Assembly (NCBI RefSeq): GCF_014646295.1
Contig: NZ_BMNE01000005.1
Coordinates: 287,743 to 351,742, forward strand
Reading direction: 5' to 3'
Source of the DNA: Nocardia rhizosphaerihabitans
Lineage (GTDB): Bacteria; Actinomycetota; Actinomycetes; Mycobacteriales; Mycobacteriaceae
Length of the DNA stretch: 64,000 nt
Below, piece by piece: positions 14,915-23,408 of this stretch; the stretch's first letter is position 1, and every line of letters starts with the position of its first letter. The position numbers were made by a program, and so were the translations under genes. The notes under the pieces were generated by a model that was given only the letters and a program-made list of their open reading frames with translations, did not search any database and had not been told where the DNA came from.

Positions 14915-17446
14915 TTAGCCAGCCGGGGCGGGCTCTGCGGTTACCGGAGGTTGGGCCGGGGCCGGATCGACGAGGCCTGGGTCGGCCGGGGCGGGGGCGG
15001 CCGGCGCGGGGGCGGCCGGCGCGGGGGCGGCCGGTTCGGTCGTCGGAGCAGCTGGAGCGGCGGGGGTCGCGGGCACCGTCGATGTGGGTGCCGTGGTGGC
15101 CGGCGCCTGTTCGGGCTTGGTGCCGTTCATCCCCTCCATCTCTTCCTCGTAGGTCTCGTTGTAGGTCTTCCAGAACGTGGTGACGATGCCGGTGAGCTCG
15201 TTGAGCACCAGCGAACCGTTCTGGAAATCGGTGCGCAGACCGTCCGGCACGAGGTACGCGCTGCCGGTCGGCAGGCCGAGCACGCCCGCGTCGCCGCCGA
15301 GGCTCAGGTAGCGATCCAGGATCGCGCCGACCACCTCGAAGACCTGGCCGTCCTCGCCGGAGAAGATGTAGCCGTTGGCGAACTTCGCGTACTGACGACC
15401 CTGTGCGCCCGACAGCAGATCCGACTGCGGCGCGCCCAGCGGACCGTCCACGCCGCCGCGGCTCACCCAGTGCCTGGCGATCTCGTTCTCGCCGGACAGG
15501 CCGAGCAGCTTGTCGACAAGGGCGCCCAGTTCGGCCATGTTGCCCTGCGGTGCGCGGGCCTGCTGACTCGGCGGTCGGGCAGGCGTCGCGGGTGAGGAGT
15601 AGGTGCCCGCGTTGCCCGCGGCGATATTGCGGATCCGGTCCATCAGCGCGTAGGCGGCGTCACCGGGGCAGTCGGTGTTGCCGACGTCGCGGTGGGCGAA
15701 CACCACCGGCAGGTCGACCGCCTCGTCCATGGCGTACGGGGTGAACTCGGTGCCCTCGGAATACATCGTGGTGTAGCCCTTGGGATTCAGCCCGGCGAGC
15801 TTGGTCCGCCAGCCGACGAACTTGCCGATCGCGTTGATCGACGCCTCGCTCGGCGACTCGGACTCGTAGTTGCCCATCAGCGCCACACCCGCGGTGTTCT
15901 CGTTGAAGCCGCCCGCGTGCGCGCCCTGCACCGCCCGATCCAGGCCGCCGTAGCGACCCTCGAAGATCTGGCCGTACTGGTCGACCAGGGCGTTGTAGCC
16001 GATGTCGCACCAGCCGAGGGTTTCGGCGTGATAGGCGTAGATCGCCCGGACGATGCCCGCCGACTCCGCGCGGCTGTAGTCGTTGCGACCGGCCGTGTGG
16101 TGCACGGTGACGCCGCCGACGCCGTCGTCGTAGGTGGGTTCCTGGCAGCGGATCGACTCGTCGGCGCCCCACTGCGCGCGGGTGATGACCTTCGGTCCGC
16201 CGCCGGGCAGCGCGGCCGCGACGTCGGTGAGTCCGGCATCGATGGCGGCGCGGCCGGGGTTGATCAGGATCGCCTTGAGCGCGGCCTCGGTGATGTGGGC
16301 CGGGTCGTGGTCGGGGCCCGCGGTCGGCTTGCGGGTCACCAGCATCTGCACGGCGGTGGTCTCGCCGACGTAGATCGGCTCGGTGCCGGTCGGCGCGTCG
16401 GCGGGGGTGTGGTCGGTGGCCCTGGTGTCGAGCGGATCGGCGTCGTACCAGGGGCCCCAGTTGCCGTCCTGCTGACGGGCGCGCAGCTTGGTCGTGGTGT
16501 TCACCAGGTCGCGCGCGGTGACCGCGACCATGCTGAACGGGGTGTCCTGGGTGAGCTCCTTGACCTGGGCGCCGACCTGGTCGACGAGGTCGGGGGCGAC
16601 CGCGCCGGGGGAGAGCGCGGGGGTGTCGGGGGTGGTGCCGGGTTCCAGGTTGGCCGGGTCGGCGATGAACTTGATCCCGGTCGGACGGTGCGGGGAAACC
16701 GGGGCGCCCGCGGGGGGAGTGGTCGCGGGTGCGGCCGGTGCCGGGGCGGAAGAGGTCGGCGCTGCGGGAGCCGGAGCTGGCGGCGCCGCAGGAGCTGGCG
16801 CCGCTGGTGCGCCGGGCGCTGCCTGCGCTGGTGCCCCGGGTGCGACCGGGGCTGCCGGAGCTGGTGCTGCCGGTGCCGCGGGTGCGACCGGGGCTGGTGC
16901 CGCGGGCGCGCCCGGCGCTGCCGGTGCTGGTGCCCCGGGTGCGGCCGGGGCTGGTGCTGGTGCCGCGGGTGCGGCCGGGGCCGCGGCGGGCGGCTGTGTC
17001 GGCGGCGCGGTCGGGACAGCGGTGCTCGGCGCCGGTGGACGCGCGGGCGCGCCACCCTGCTGGGCAGGGGCGGGCGCGGCGGTCGTCGTTGTCGGCTGCG
17101 CCTTCGTCGGTAAGGGTGGCAGCACGATCTCGGTCGGTAGCGCCACGCCCGGCGGAACGGGTAATCCCGGCGGCACCGGAATCGAGGTCGGCAGCGGCAG
17201 CATCTGCAGATCCGACAGGTGCAGATCGGGTAGGTCGAGACCGGTCAGCTCACGGAGCGGGACCGTGATGTCGGGGGCGGAGGTCAGCGCGACCTCCGCC
17301 AGCTGCGTCGGCACCGCCGCGAGCTGGTCGTTGGTGCTGCGGTAATCGGTCGAGTCGCTCAGCGCGAAGGCGCCGACAGGAGCGGCGACGGCGAGCGTGG
17401 TGACCACCGGGAGCACGTAGGAACGTTTCGGCTTTCGATATCGCAC
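14915..17446 (-). CDS. Secreted N-acetylmuramoyl-L-alanine amidase (PGRP domain) with Ala/Pro linker and LGFP repeats
   Basis: The 843-aa exported cell-wall hydrolase begins with a signal or anchor helix at residues about 11-30 (VLPVVTTLAVAAPVGAFA). Residues about 110-250 are a low-complexity Ala/Pro/Thr linker. The catalytic PGRP/amidase_2 domain starts at VITRAQWGADESIRC. It has VTVHHTAG with a zinc His, GAHAGGFNENTAGVALMGNY, and FAHRDVGNTDCPGD with the second His and Cys ligands. It should cut the bond between muramic acid and L-Ala in peptidoglycan. LGFP-type repeats (VDGPLGAPQSD, GDAGVLGLPTG) follow, known to help attach proteins to the mycolyl cell wall. The tail is again Ala/Pro-rich. 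The GTG start is supported by GGAGAAGG. It resembles mycobacterial Rv3811. Confidence 0.92.
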   Translation of the reverse strand: MRYRKPKRSYVLPVVTTLAVAAPVGAFALSDSTDYRSTNDQLAAVPTQLAEVALTSAPDITVPLRELTGLDLPDLHLSDLQMLPLPTSIPVPPGLPVPPGVALPTEIVLPPLPTKAQPTTTTAAPAPAQQGGAPARPPAPSTAVPTAPPTQPPAAAPAAPAAPAPAPAAPGAPAPAAPGAPAAPAPVAPAAPAAPAPAAPVAPGAPAQAAPGAPAAPAPAAPPAPAPAAPTSSAPAPAAPATTPPAGAPVSPHRPTGIKFIADPANLEPGTTPDTPALSPGAVAPDLVDQVGAQVKELTQDTPFSMVAVTARDLVNTTTKLRARQQDGNWGPWYDADPLDTRATDHTPADAPTGTEPIYVGETTAVQMLVTRKPTAGPDHDPAHITEAALKAILINPGRAAIDAGLTDVAAALPGGGPKVITRAQWGADESIRCQEPTYDDGVGGVTVHHTAGRNDYSRAESAGIVRAIYAYHAETLGWCDIGYNALVDQYGQIFEGRYGGLDRAVQGAHAGGFNENTAGVALMGNYESESPSEASINAIGKFVGWRTKLAGLNPKGYTTMYSEGTEFTPYAMDEAVDLPVVFAHRDVGNTDCPGDAAYALMDRIRNIAAGNAGTYSSPATPARPPSQQARAPQGNMAELGALVDKLLGLSGENEIARHWVSRGGVDGPLGAPQSDLLSGAQGRQYAKFANGYIFSGEDGQVFEVVGAILDRYLSLGGDAGVLGLPTGSAYLVPDGLRTDFQNGSLVLNELTGIVTTFWKTYNETYEEEMEGMNGTKPEQAPATTAPTSTVPATPAAPAAPTTEPAAPAPAAPAPAAPAPADPGLVDPAPAQPPVTAEPAPAG

Positions 17447-17684
17447 GTGCCTTCTCCAATCAGGGTCGAGCTCGTAGACCTTGGTGATTCAGGGGCGATC
17501 ACCGGCAAGTGATGCTTGCTTCCTCTTGCCACACACACCACACTAGTTAACATACGTCACACATCTAAACCTCAACTTGAGGATTATGTGATTGCTCGAA
17601 TGTAGCCTTCGGAACCCGCTCGGCGGCGACGACATGCCGACGCGAGCTTCGCCGGTCGAACCCCCCAAACCGTGGGAGCGCAGG
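17447..17684. promoter_or_regulatory. Divergent promoter region between amidase and SpoIID-like genes
   Basis: This 238-nt spacer is clearly more AT-rich than its surroundings around 17540-17595 and must hold promoters for both genes. CCTCAACTTGAGG (17570-17582) is a perfect 6-bp inverted repeat with one central base. GTTAACATACGTCACAC (17545-17561) is also conspicuous. I could not fit confident -35/-10 pairs. Confidence 0.4.
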
Positions 17685-19220
17685 ATGAGAGCCGACACTT
17701 TGATCAACCGCAGTACCCGTCGAGGGACCCGGCGCCGCAGCGTGCCGATGCTCAGGACAGTGCCGCTGCCGGCCCTGGTCGGCGGCACCGCACTGGCACT
17801 GACCGGCGCGATCGGGCTGTGGCAGATCCTGCCCGGCCAGGTCGCGCCGACGGTCGGAGCCGGTCACGGCCGTGGGATGAGTCAGGTCGGCGCGTTCGAC
17901 AGCGCCAGGGAAGGCCGGACCGCCGAGGAGATCCTCGGGCACTACTACCCGGGCGCCGCCCTCGGTCAGGTCGGGCCGACCGCCATCGGCGTCAGGCTCC
18001 AGGCCCAGGACGACGCCACCCTCGACACCTACGCCGCCGCCGGCGCGCAGGTCGCGGGCCGGATGATCGGGCCGGGCGAGGCCGCGCACCTCACTCCGCT
18101 GCCGGACGGCGGCGCGAACGTCGTGGTCACCACGGGCTGCGACGGTGAAGTGCTGTGGCAGGCCGCGACCGACGACCCGTTCGTCTACCCCGTCGATGCC
18201 GGGCCGGGCAGGCCCGCCGACGAACATCTCACCCTGTGCGGCGGCACGGCCTATCGCGGCGCGCTCGGCGTCGCGCTGGAGGGCGGCGCGTACCGGACCG
18301 TCAATCAGGTGGACCTCGACGACTACCTCGCCGGCGTGCTGCCCGCGGAGATGCAGGCGAACTGGGCCGACCAGGGCGCGTTCGAGGCACTGCGCGCGCA
18401 GGCGATCGCCGCGCGTTCCTACGCACTAGCGGAGAACCGCTACCCCTACGCGCAGACCTGCGACACCACCGATTGCCAGGTGTATCCCGGGACGGTGAAG
18501 GAGGATTCGCGCACCACCGAAGCCGTCGCGGCGACTGTGGGCACGGTGCTGTTACGCGACGGACTGATCCTGCGCTCGGAGTACTCCGCGGCTCCCGACG
18601 GCGGCAGGCCCGCCGATATCGAGACCTTCGCGGTCGGCCCGGCACCCGACGAACTCGTCGAAACCGCCCCCGCGCCAACAGCTCCCACCCTGCCGATCGA
18701 GCCTGATCCGACGATCGAGGCGCTGGCGGGCGAGAGCGTCATCGACACCGAGTACCGGCGGATCGGCGGTGCGGAGAGCGCGATCGGCGCGCCGATCGGG
18801 CCGGAAATGCAGCTGCCGCAACGGGCGGGCACCTATCGGCTGTACACGAACGGTGTCATCGTGGCGACGAAGACGCTCGGCGCGCAGGTCGTCGATTTCT
18901 CGACGTTGCTCCAGCTCGTGCCGGATGTGGGCGATCAGCTGCCGCCGTCGGCGTCGGGCGAGCCGAAGGTGACGACGCCGGAGGGTTCGGCGCCGGCTGA
19001 TGTCGCACCGGGTGCGGGAATGCAGGTCCCGGCGCAACCCGGCGACCCGATGCCGGGTGCGGTCGCGCCGCCGGCCGGTGCGCCGGCACCGGGTGTGCCG
19101 CCTGTCGGTGCGCCGACGCAGGCTGCGAGCGGTGCGCCGGTGGCTGTGGTGCCGCTGGAGGAGCCGGTATACGGCCCGGCGAATCCGGCTACCGCACCGG
19201 GCGTTCACGGCGGCGAGTAG
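17685..19220 (+). CDS. Secreted SpoIID/LytB-domain protein with LGFP-like motif
   Basis: The 511-aa protein starts MRADTLINRS; GGGAG lies 8-9 nt upstream, whereas earlier starts at 17592 and 17634 lack one. An Arg-rich n-region (TRRGTRRRS) and a hydrophobic helix (ALVGGTALALTGAIGLWQIL) give export or anchoring. The SpoIID signature is clear: GHGRGMSQVGA near the N-terminus, YRTVNQVDLDDYLAGVLPAE in the middle, then ALRAQAIAARSYALAE. In SpoIID this module binds and trims denuded glycan strands; in actinobacteria its role is less defined. IGGAESAIGAPIGPE resembles an LGFP repeat. The last 80 residues are Pro/Ala-rich. It is divergent from the amidase, so the two are likely co-regulated envelope remodelling proteins. 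Confidence 0.85.
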   Translation: MRADTLINRSTRRGTRRRSVPMLRTVPLPALVGGTALALTGAIGLWQILPGQVAPTVGAGHGRGMSQVGAFDSAREGRTAEEILGHYYPGAALGQVGPTAIGVRLQAQDDATLDTYAAAGAQVAGRMIGPGEAAHLTPLPDGGANVVVTTGCDGEVLWQAATDDPFVYPVDAGPGRPADEHLTLCGGTAYRGALGVALEGGAYRTVNQVDLDDYLAGVLPAEMQANWADQGAFEALRAQAIAARSYALAENRYPYAQTCDTTDCQVYPGTVKEDSRTTEAVAATVGTVLLRDGLILRSEYSAAPDGGRPADIETFAVGPAPDELVETAPAPTAPTLPIEPDPTIEALAGESVIDTEYRRIGGAESAIGAPIGPEMQLPQRAGTYRLYTNGVIVATKTLGAQVVDFSTLLQLVPDVGDQLPPSASGEPKVTTPEGSAPADVAPGAGMQVPAQPGDPMPGAVAPPAGAPAPGVPPVGAPTQAASGAPVAVVPLEEPVYGPANPATAPGVHGGE

Positions 19221-19225
19221 CCGGG

Positions 19226-19726
19226 TCAGTCGAGGGCGGTGTCGTCCAGGCCGACAGCCAGGACGCGCAGCAGACCGGCGAGTTGTTCGCGTTCCTCGGT
19301 GCCCAGTGACGCGAGCAGCCGCTGCTCGTTCGCCACATGCAGTGGCAGGAGCCGGTCGACCAGCTCCCGGCCCTCGTCGGTGAGCTGGACGAAGACCGAG
19401 CGGCGGTCGTCGGCCGACGGGGCACGCCGGACCAGGTTCTTCGCGGCCAGCCGGTCGATCCGGTTGGTGATCGCGCCGGAAGTGACCATGGCCGCCCGGT
19501 TGAGCGAGCCTGCGGTCAGGCCGGTGTCGCCGCCGGAGCGGCGCAGTGTGGCGAGCACGTCGAATTCCCAGAATTCCAGCCCGTGACCTGCGAAGAAGCG
19601 CTTGAGATCCTGTTCGAGGACGCGCGAGAGCCGGGTGATCCGGCCGACGATCGCCATCGGTGACACGTCGACATCGGGTCGTTCGGCCCGCCAGTGTTCG
19701 GTGATCAGATCGATGGCGTCCCGCAT
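19226..19726 (-). CDS. MarR-family transcriptional regulator
   Basis: The 166-aa protein has the MarR winged helix: FDVLATLRRSGGDTGLTAGS, the recognition helix region TSGAITNRIDRLAAKNLVRR, and the wing DDRRSVFVQLTDEGRELVD. MarR proteins are dimers that release DNA on binding phenolic or other small ligands. It is divergent from an EamA exporter gene across a spacer with inverted operator copies, so it most likely represses the exporter and itself. It converges on the SpoIID-like gene with a 5-nt gap. Confidence 0.92.
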   Translation of the reverse strand: MRDAIDLITEHWRAERPDVDVSPMAIVGRITRLSRVLEQDLKRFFAGHGLEFWEFDVLATLRRSGGDTGLTAGSLNRAAMVTSGAITNRIDRLAAKNLVRRAPSADDRRSVFVQLTDEGRELVDRLLPLHVANEQRLLASLGTEEREQLAGLLRVLAVGLDDTALD

Positions 19727-19741
19727 GCGCTTCCCTCTCGA

Positions 19742-19816
19742 TTGAAAATCTTAACGTTCATCTACTTGACGCTGAGCCATCCCGCCGGGTAGATATTTCA
19801 ATGTTGAGATTATCAA
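19742..19816. promoter_or_regulatory. MarR operators and exporter promoter
   Basis: TTGAAAATCTTAACGT (19742-19757) and the inverted copy of TTGATAATCTCAACAT (19801-19816) match at 13 of 16 positions and flank the spacer symmetrically. TTGACG (19766-19771), an 18-nt spacer and TAGATA (19790-19795) give a plausible plus-strand promoter. The right operator would then cover the transcription start. Confidence 0.6.
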
Positions 19817-19828
19817 TCAGGAGCGAAC

Positions 19829-20827
19829 ATGACGACCGCAACCCGCCCGACCGGCTACGCGGGCACCCTCGCACTCACCGCCCTCACTCCGATCGTGTGG
19901 GGCTCCACCTACGCCGTCACCACCGAATTCCTGCCGCCGGACCGGCCCCTGTTCACCGCCCTGATGCGCGCCCTGCCTGCGGGTCTGGTGCTGCTGGCGC
20001 TGACAAGGGTGCTGCCGCGCGGCATCTGGCTGGGCCGCGCCGCGGTGCTCGGCGTGCTCAATATCGGCGCGTTCTTCCCGCTGCTGTTCCTGGCCGCGTA
20101 CCGGCTGCCCGGCGGCGTGGCCGGGGTGCTCGGCGCGGTGGCGCCGATGATCGCGCTCGGCTTCGCGGCCGTGCTGCTCGCCGAGGCGCCGACCCGGCGC
20201 AAGGTGATCGCCGGGGTGATCGGCGTCTTCGGGGTCGCGCTGGTCGTGCTCCGCGGCAATGCCGAGCTGGACACGATCGGTGTCGTCGCCGGACTGGCCG
20301 GCGCGGCGTCGATGTCGGCGGGCACCGTGCTGACCAAGAAGTGGGGACGCCCCGACGGCGTCGGTCCGCTGGCGATGACCGGCTGGCAGCTCACCGCGGG
20401 CGGACTGTTCATCCTGCCGCTCGCGCTGGTCCTCGAAGGCGCTCCGCCCGCGCTCGACGGTGCCGCCATCGGTGGCTACCTGTACCTCGGCATCATCGGC
20501 ACCGCGCTCGCCTACTGGCTGTGGTTCCGCGGAATCTCGCGGGTGCCTGCGACTTCGGTGGCGTTCCTCGGTCTGCTGAGCCCGATGTCGGCCGCGGTGA
20601 TCGGCTGGATCGCGCTCGGTCAGGCGCTCACTCCGTTGCAGATCATCGGCCTCGTCATCGCCCTCGCGGGCACGGTGCTCGGCCAGCTGCCGCCGAAGCC
20701 CGCGCCGGTGGTTGCTGAACCGTTCTCGCCCAAGGAGATTGACGACGTGGCTCTTGTAGCGCCCATCGAGGTCGCGGTTCTGACTGCGCCGGAAGCTGTT
20801 TCGGTGGCCGAAGCCGCCCGCCGCTGA
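19829..20827 (+). CDS. EamA-family (DMT superfamily) exporter
   Basis: The 332-aa protein has ten hydrophobic helices in two EamA repeats. The first opens with TALTPIVWGSTYAVTTEFLP, a hallmark WGSTY segment of the family. The second has GTALAYWLWFRGISRVPATSV and FLGLLSPMSAAVIGWIALGQ, the conserved EamA C-terminal motif. These carriers export amino acids, metabolites or drugs; the substrate is unknown. AGGAG lies 7 nt before the ATG. The last 40 residues after helix 10 are a cytoplasmic tail. Control by the divergent MarR gene is likely. Confidence 0.9.
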   Translation: MTTATRPTGYAGTLALTALTPIVWGSTYAVTTEFLPPDRPLFTALMRALPAGLVLLALTRVLPRGIWLGRAAVLGVLNIGAFFPLLFLAAYRLPGGVAGVLGAVAPMIALGFAAVLLAEAPTRRKVIAGVIGVFGVALVVLRGNAELDTIGVVAGLAGAASMSAGTVLTKKWGRPDGVGPLAMTGWQLTAGGLFILPLALVLEGAPPALDGAAIGGYLYLGIIGTALAYWLWFRGISRVPATSVAFLGLLSPMSAAVIGWIALGQALTPLQIIGLVIALAGTVLGQLPPKPAPVVAEPFSPKEIDDVALVAPIEVAVLTAPEAVSVAEAARR

Positions 20828-20840
20828 GTACGCAGACCGC

Positions 20841-21280
20841 TCAGCCGCGCATCGCCTGCATCAACTGGTCCTCGATGAGGGCCGGAACCGGCAGGGGGTG
20901 CGCGGCTTTCGCGCGTAGGCCGTCCAGGATCAGAGCGAGGTTGCGGCGCCATAGCTCGGGGGCGACGTTCGCGGTCGCGGCGACCACGCTCGTATGCGAC
21001 CAGGTGATGAACGCGATGTCCTCGAGTGTCCAGTCCGGGCGCAGCGCTCCGGCCTCCTGTGCGCGGACGATGATCCGGCGCATCAGCGCGTGACCGTGCT
21101 CGCGGGCCCGCTCCAGCGCGGCGCTCGGCGGATTGCGCAGGGCGAGTTCGCCGAGGATGCGGTCGCCGGCCTGGAGTGCGCAGATCCGCTCGACGAGGAA
21201 GGTGAACGACTCCCACGGGTCGGTGAGTTCGAGCGCCTGCTCGGCGATCGCGGCGCCCGCCTCGACCCGGTCGGCGACGG
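20841..21280 (-). pseudogene. TetR regulator remnant, C-terminal ligand domain only
   Basis: The minus frame from about 21278 to 20841 reads as a normal TetR effector domain: VADRVEAGAAIAEQALEL, DPWESFTFLVERICALQAGD, LMRRIIVRAQEAGALRPDWT and ELWRRNLALILDGLRAK. The DNA-binding helix-turn-helix that should precede it is absent. Upstream in the same frame is only antisense of an SDR gene. I read this as the surviving half of a repressor cut by a deletion. It can hardly bind DNA. Confidence 0.75.
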
Positions 21281-21885
21281 CGGCGGCGGAACGTGCCGCG
21301 GCTCTGCGTGCGGACGGGATCGAGGCCGAGCCGTTCGCGGCCGACATCACCGATCCGGCGCAGCCGGCCGAGGTGATCGCGCGGGTCGAGGAGAAGCTGG
21401 GGCCGATCGAGGTGGCGGTGCACGCGGCCGCGGCGGGGATGTCGATCCGCAGCGCGTCCACCCGTGAGGTCGACCGGTCGGCGCTGGATCTGCCCTTCGC
21501 GCTGAAGGTGTATTCGTCGATCGAGCTCAGCCGTGCGCTGCTGCCCGGCATGGTCGCGCGCGGCAGCGGCGCCCTGCTGTTCTCCTCGGGCGCCTCCGAG
21601 GCGAATCGGCAGCCCTACCTGGCGAATATGGGCGTCGCGCTCGGCGCCCAGCGCGCGTATGTCCGCCAGCTGGCCGCCGAACTCGACGGCACCGGGGTCT
21701 ATGTCGGGTTGCTCGCGATCGGCGCGCTCATCGAGAACAGCGCCGTCCAGCAGCAGGTCGACGCCCATCCCGAGCTGATCCCCGCCGGGCTGGAACTGCC
21801 GCGGATCGGCAACGACGAACTCGGCGCGCGGTACTGGCGGATGTACACCGAACGCGACACCGTCGAGGTCGAGATCGGGTTCTGA
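21281..21885 (+). pseudogene. Short-chain dehydrogenase (SDR) remnant, N-terminal Rossmann part missing
   Basis: The plus frame from about 21283 reads AAERAAALRADGIEAEPFAA, then DITDPAQPAEVIARVEEKLG, GALLFSSGASEANRQPYLAN and so on to the stop at 21883-21885. This is the second part of a classical SDR. The N-terminal nucleotide-binding TGxxxGxG strand is missing and the frame runs back into antisense of the TetR remnant. There is no canonical YxxxK after the Ser-Ser segment either, as in a divergent SDR subgroup. A functional enzyme is unlikely. Confidence 0.75.
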
Positions 21886-21894
21886 CTTTCGGTG

Positions 21895-21925
21895 TTGACT
21901 TTGACGTAGCGTCAACTTGCAGACT
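21895..21925 (+). promoter_or_regulatory. MerR-type promoter of the TipAS regulator
   Basis: TTGACT (21895-21900) and CAGACT (21920-21925) are 19 nt apart. The spacer contains the perfect 6-bp inverted repeat TTGACG-TAG-CGTCAA (21901-21915). A palindrome in a 19-nt spacer is the standard MerR operator arrangement, so autoactivation is expected. Confidence 0.65.
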
Positions 21926-21953
21926 GGGGACACCGACGAGAATGGGAGTGGTC

Positions 21954-22712
21954 ATGGCGGGTGAATGGTCCATCCAGGACCTCGCGAAAGCCGCGGGCAC
22001 CACCAGCCGGACGCTGCGCCACTACGGGCAGCTCGGGCTGCTGGAGCCGAGCCGGACCGGCGCCAACGGCTACCGCTACTACGACCAGAACTCCCTGATC
22101 CGCCTGCAGCGCATCCTGCTGCTGCGCGAACTCGGCCTCGGCCTCCCGGTGATCGCCGAGGTCCTCGCCGGTGAACAGGACACCGCGGGCGCCCTGCGCA
22201 CCCACCTGGAACTGCTTCGGCAGCAACAGGATCGGATCGCACGCCAGATCGAGTCGGTGTCCACCACGTTGCACAAGACCGAAAGAGGTGAACCACTCAT
22301 GGCCGCAGAGGTTTTCGACGGCTTCGATCACACCCGGTACAAGGACGAGGTCACCGAACGCTGGGGCAAGGATGCCTACGAAAGCGGCGACCGCTGGTGG
22401 CGTTCGCTGACCGAAGACGGCAAGAAGGCATTCCTGCAGACCCAGCTCGACATCGCCGCCGACTTCGGAAAGGCCCATGCCGCCGGCCTTCCCGTCGACG
22501 GCGAGACCGTCCAGGCGATCGTCGTCAGGCACCGCGCCTGGCTCGGAGACGGAACGCAGGGCCGCCCGGTGACCGACGAGTACCTGCTCGGACTCGGCGA
22601 GATGTATGTCGCCGACCCGCGCTTCCGCAAGAACTACGACGTTCACGGTGACGGGACCGCCGAGTACATCCTCGAGGCGTTCCGCGCCTACGTCGCGGGG
22701 CGGTCCGCCTGA
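21954..22712 (+). CDS. MerR-family regulator with TipAS drug-recognition domain
   Basis: The 252-aa protein has an N-terminal MerR winged helix at residues about 5-72: WSIQDLAKAAGTTSRTLRHY, GYRYYDQNSLIRLQRILLLR. A coiled dimerisation helix follows (LRTHLELLRQQQDRIARQIE). The C-terminal domain of about 140 residues (FDGFDHTRYKDEVTERWGKD, then VTDEYLLGLGEMYVADPRFR) is the TipAS fold known from Streptomyces TipAL, which binds thiopeptides and other antibiotics. It would activate its own promoter and perhaps unlinked resistance genes when a ligand binds. GGGAG lies 5 nt before ATG 21954; ATG 21942 is an alternative. A terminator hairpin follows. Confidence 0.93.
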   Translation: MAGEWSIQDLAKAAGTTSRTLRHYGQLGLLEPSRTGANGYRYYDQNSLIRLQRILLLRELGLGLPVIAEVLAGEQDTAGALRTHLELLRQQQDRIARQIESVSTTLHKTERGEPLMAAEVFDGFDHTRYKDEVTERWGKDAYESGDRWWRSLTEDGKKAFLQTQLDIAADFGKAHAAGLPVDGETVQAIVVRHRAWLGDGTQGRPVTDEYLLGLGEMYVADPRFRKNYDVHGDGTAEYILEAFRAYVAGRSA

Positions 22713-22748
22713 AGGGTTGGCGGGTGCGCGGCCGGGTAAAGAGGAGAG

Positions 22749-22783
22749 AACCGCGCTCGGACAGTTTGTGTCCGGGCGCGGTT
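22749..22783 (+). terminator. Hairpin terminator after the MerR gene
   Basis: AACCGCGCTCGGACA (22749-22763) pairs with TGTCCGGGCGCGGTT (22769-22783) over 15 bp with one G-T pair, and a T follows. Confidence 0.7.
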
Positions 22784-22850
22784 TCCGGCGGTCACAGTAG
22801 GCTGCCGAGAAGCAGTATGGATGCGATGTACGAGGTCGCAAGGGGGAGCG

Positions 22851-23381
22851 ATGAATAGCCAGCCAGCGCCGCGGGAATACGTGCCGCCGCAGACCAAACC
22901 GGTGTGGAGTCCGCTGCTCGCCGTCGTCGTCGCCGGCTTCGGAGCCGTCATCCTCGGACTGTTCGGGCTGGGTCGAGCCGTTGCCGCCCTCTCGGGCCTG
23001 CGCAGCGCGTACGACCGTTGGGCCTTCCCGGAACCAGTCGAATGGAAGTTCCTCGTCCTGCAGCATCAAGTCGACCTCGCGGTCGGCGCGGTGCTCGCGG
23101 TGCTGCTCGGGCTTGGTGGGGCGCTGGTTCTCGCTCGACGCACACGCGGGCTGACGATGGTGATCATCGGTAGCGGGCTGGCGATCTTCGCGCTCTGGGG
23201 CGCAGGCGCGATGTCCATCAGCTCCGGCACGCTGGTGACCTATGTTCTGTATTCGCTGGGACCGTGCGGCGTCTTGATCGCGGCCCTGCTTCCCGCCGGT
23301 CAGCGATGGGTCGATTCCAGGACGAACACGCAGCCCGCGCCGCCGAACAACCCGCGCCCCGCGGTTCCGCCGTATAACTGA
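22851..23381 (+). CDS. Four-helix membrane protein of unknown function (1 of 4)
   Basis: The 176-aa protein begins MNSQPAPREYVPPQTKPVWS behind a strong AGGGGGAG. Four hydrophobic segments are seen (VVVAGFGAVILGLFGLG, AVGAVLAVLLGLGGALV, MVIIGSGLAIFALWGAG, VLYSLGPCGVLIAALL), with a Pro-rich cytoplasmic N-terminus and C-terminal tail. No family is recognised. It is the first of four consecutive small membrane protein genes with 9- to 57-nt gaps, probably one unit. Confidence 0.75.
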   Translation: MNSQPAPREYVPPQTKPVWSPLLAVVVAGFGAVILGLFGLGRAVAALSGLRSAYDRWAFPEPVEWKFLVLQHQVDLAVGAVLAVLLGLGGALVLARRTRGLTMVIIGSGLAIFALWGAGAMSISSGTLVTYVLYSLGPCGVLIAALLPAGQRWVDSRTNTQPAPPNNPRPAVPPYN

Positions 23382-23408
23382 CGGCGACGTCGACAAGTAG
23401 CGGGGACA

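Noticed and set aside
16690..17120. Repeated GC-rich units considered as a CRISPR or minisatellite
   Set aside because: The units are irregular and follow Ala/Pro codons of the amidase; there are no uniform repeats and spacers.
20841..21551. Full-length 236-codon TetR gene on the minus strand
   Set aside because: Only the C-terminal 145 codons look like TetR; the first 90 are antisense of an SDR and contain no helix-turn-helix.
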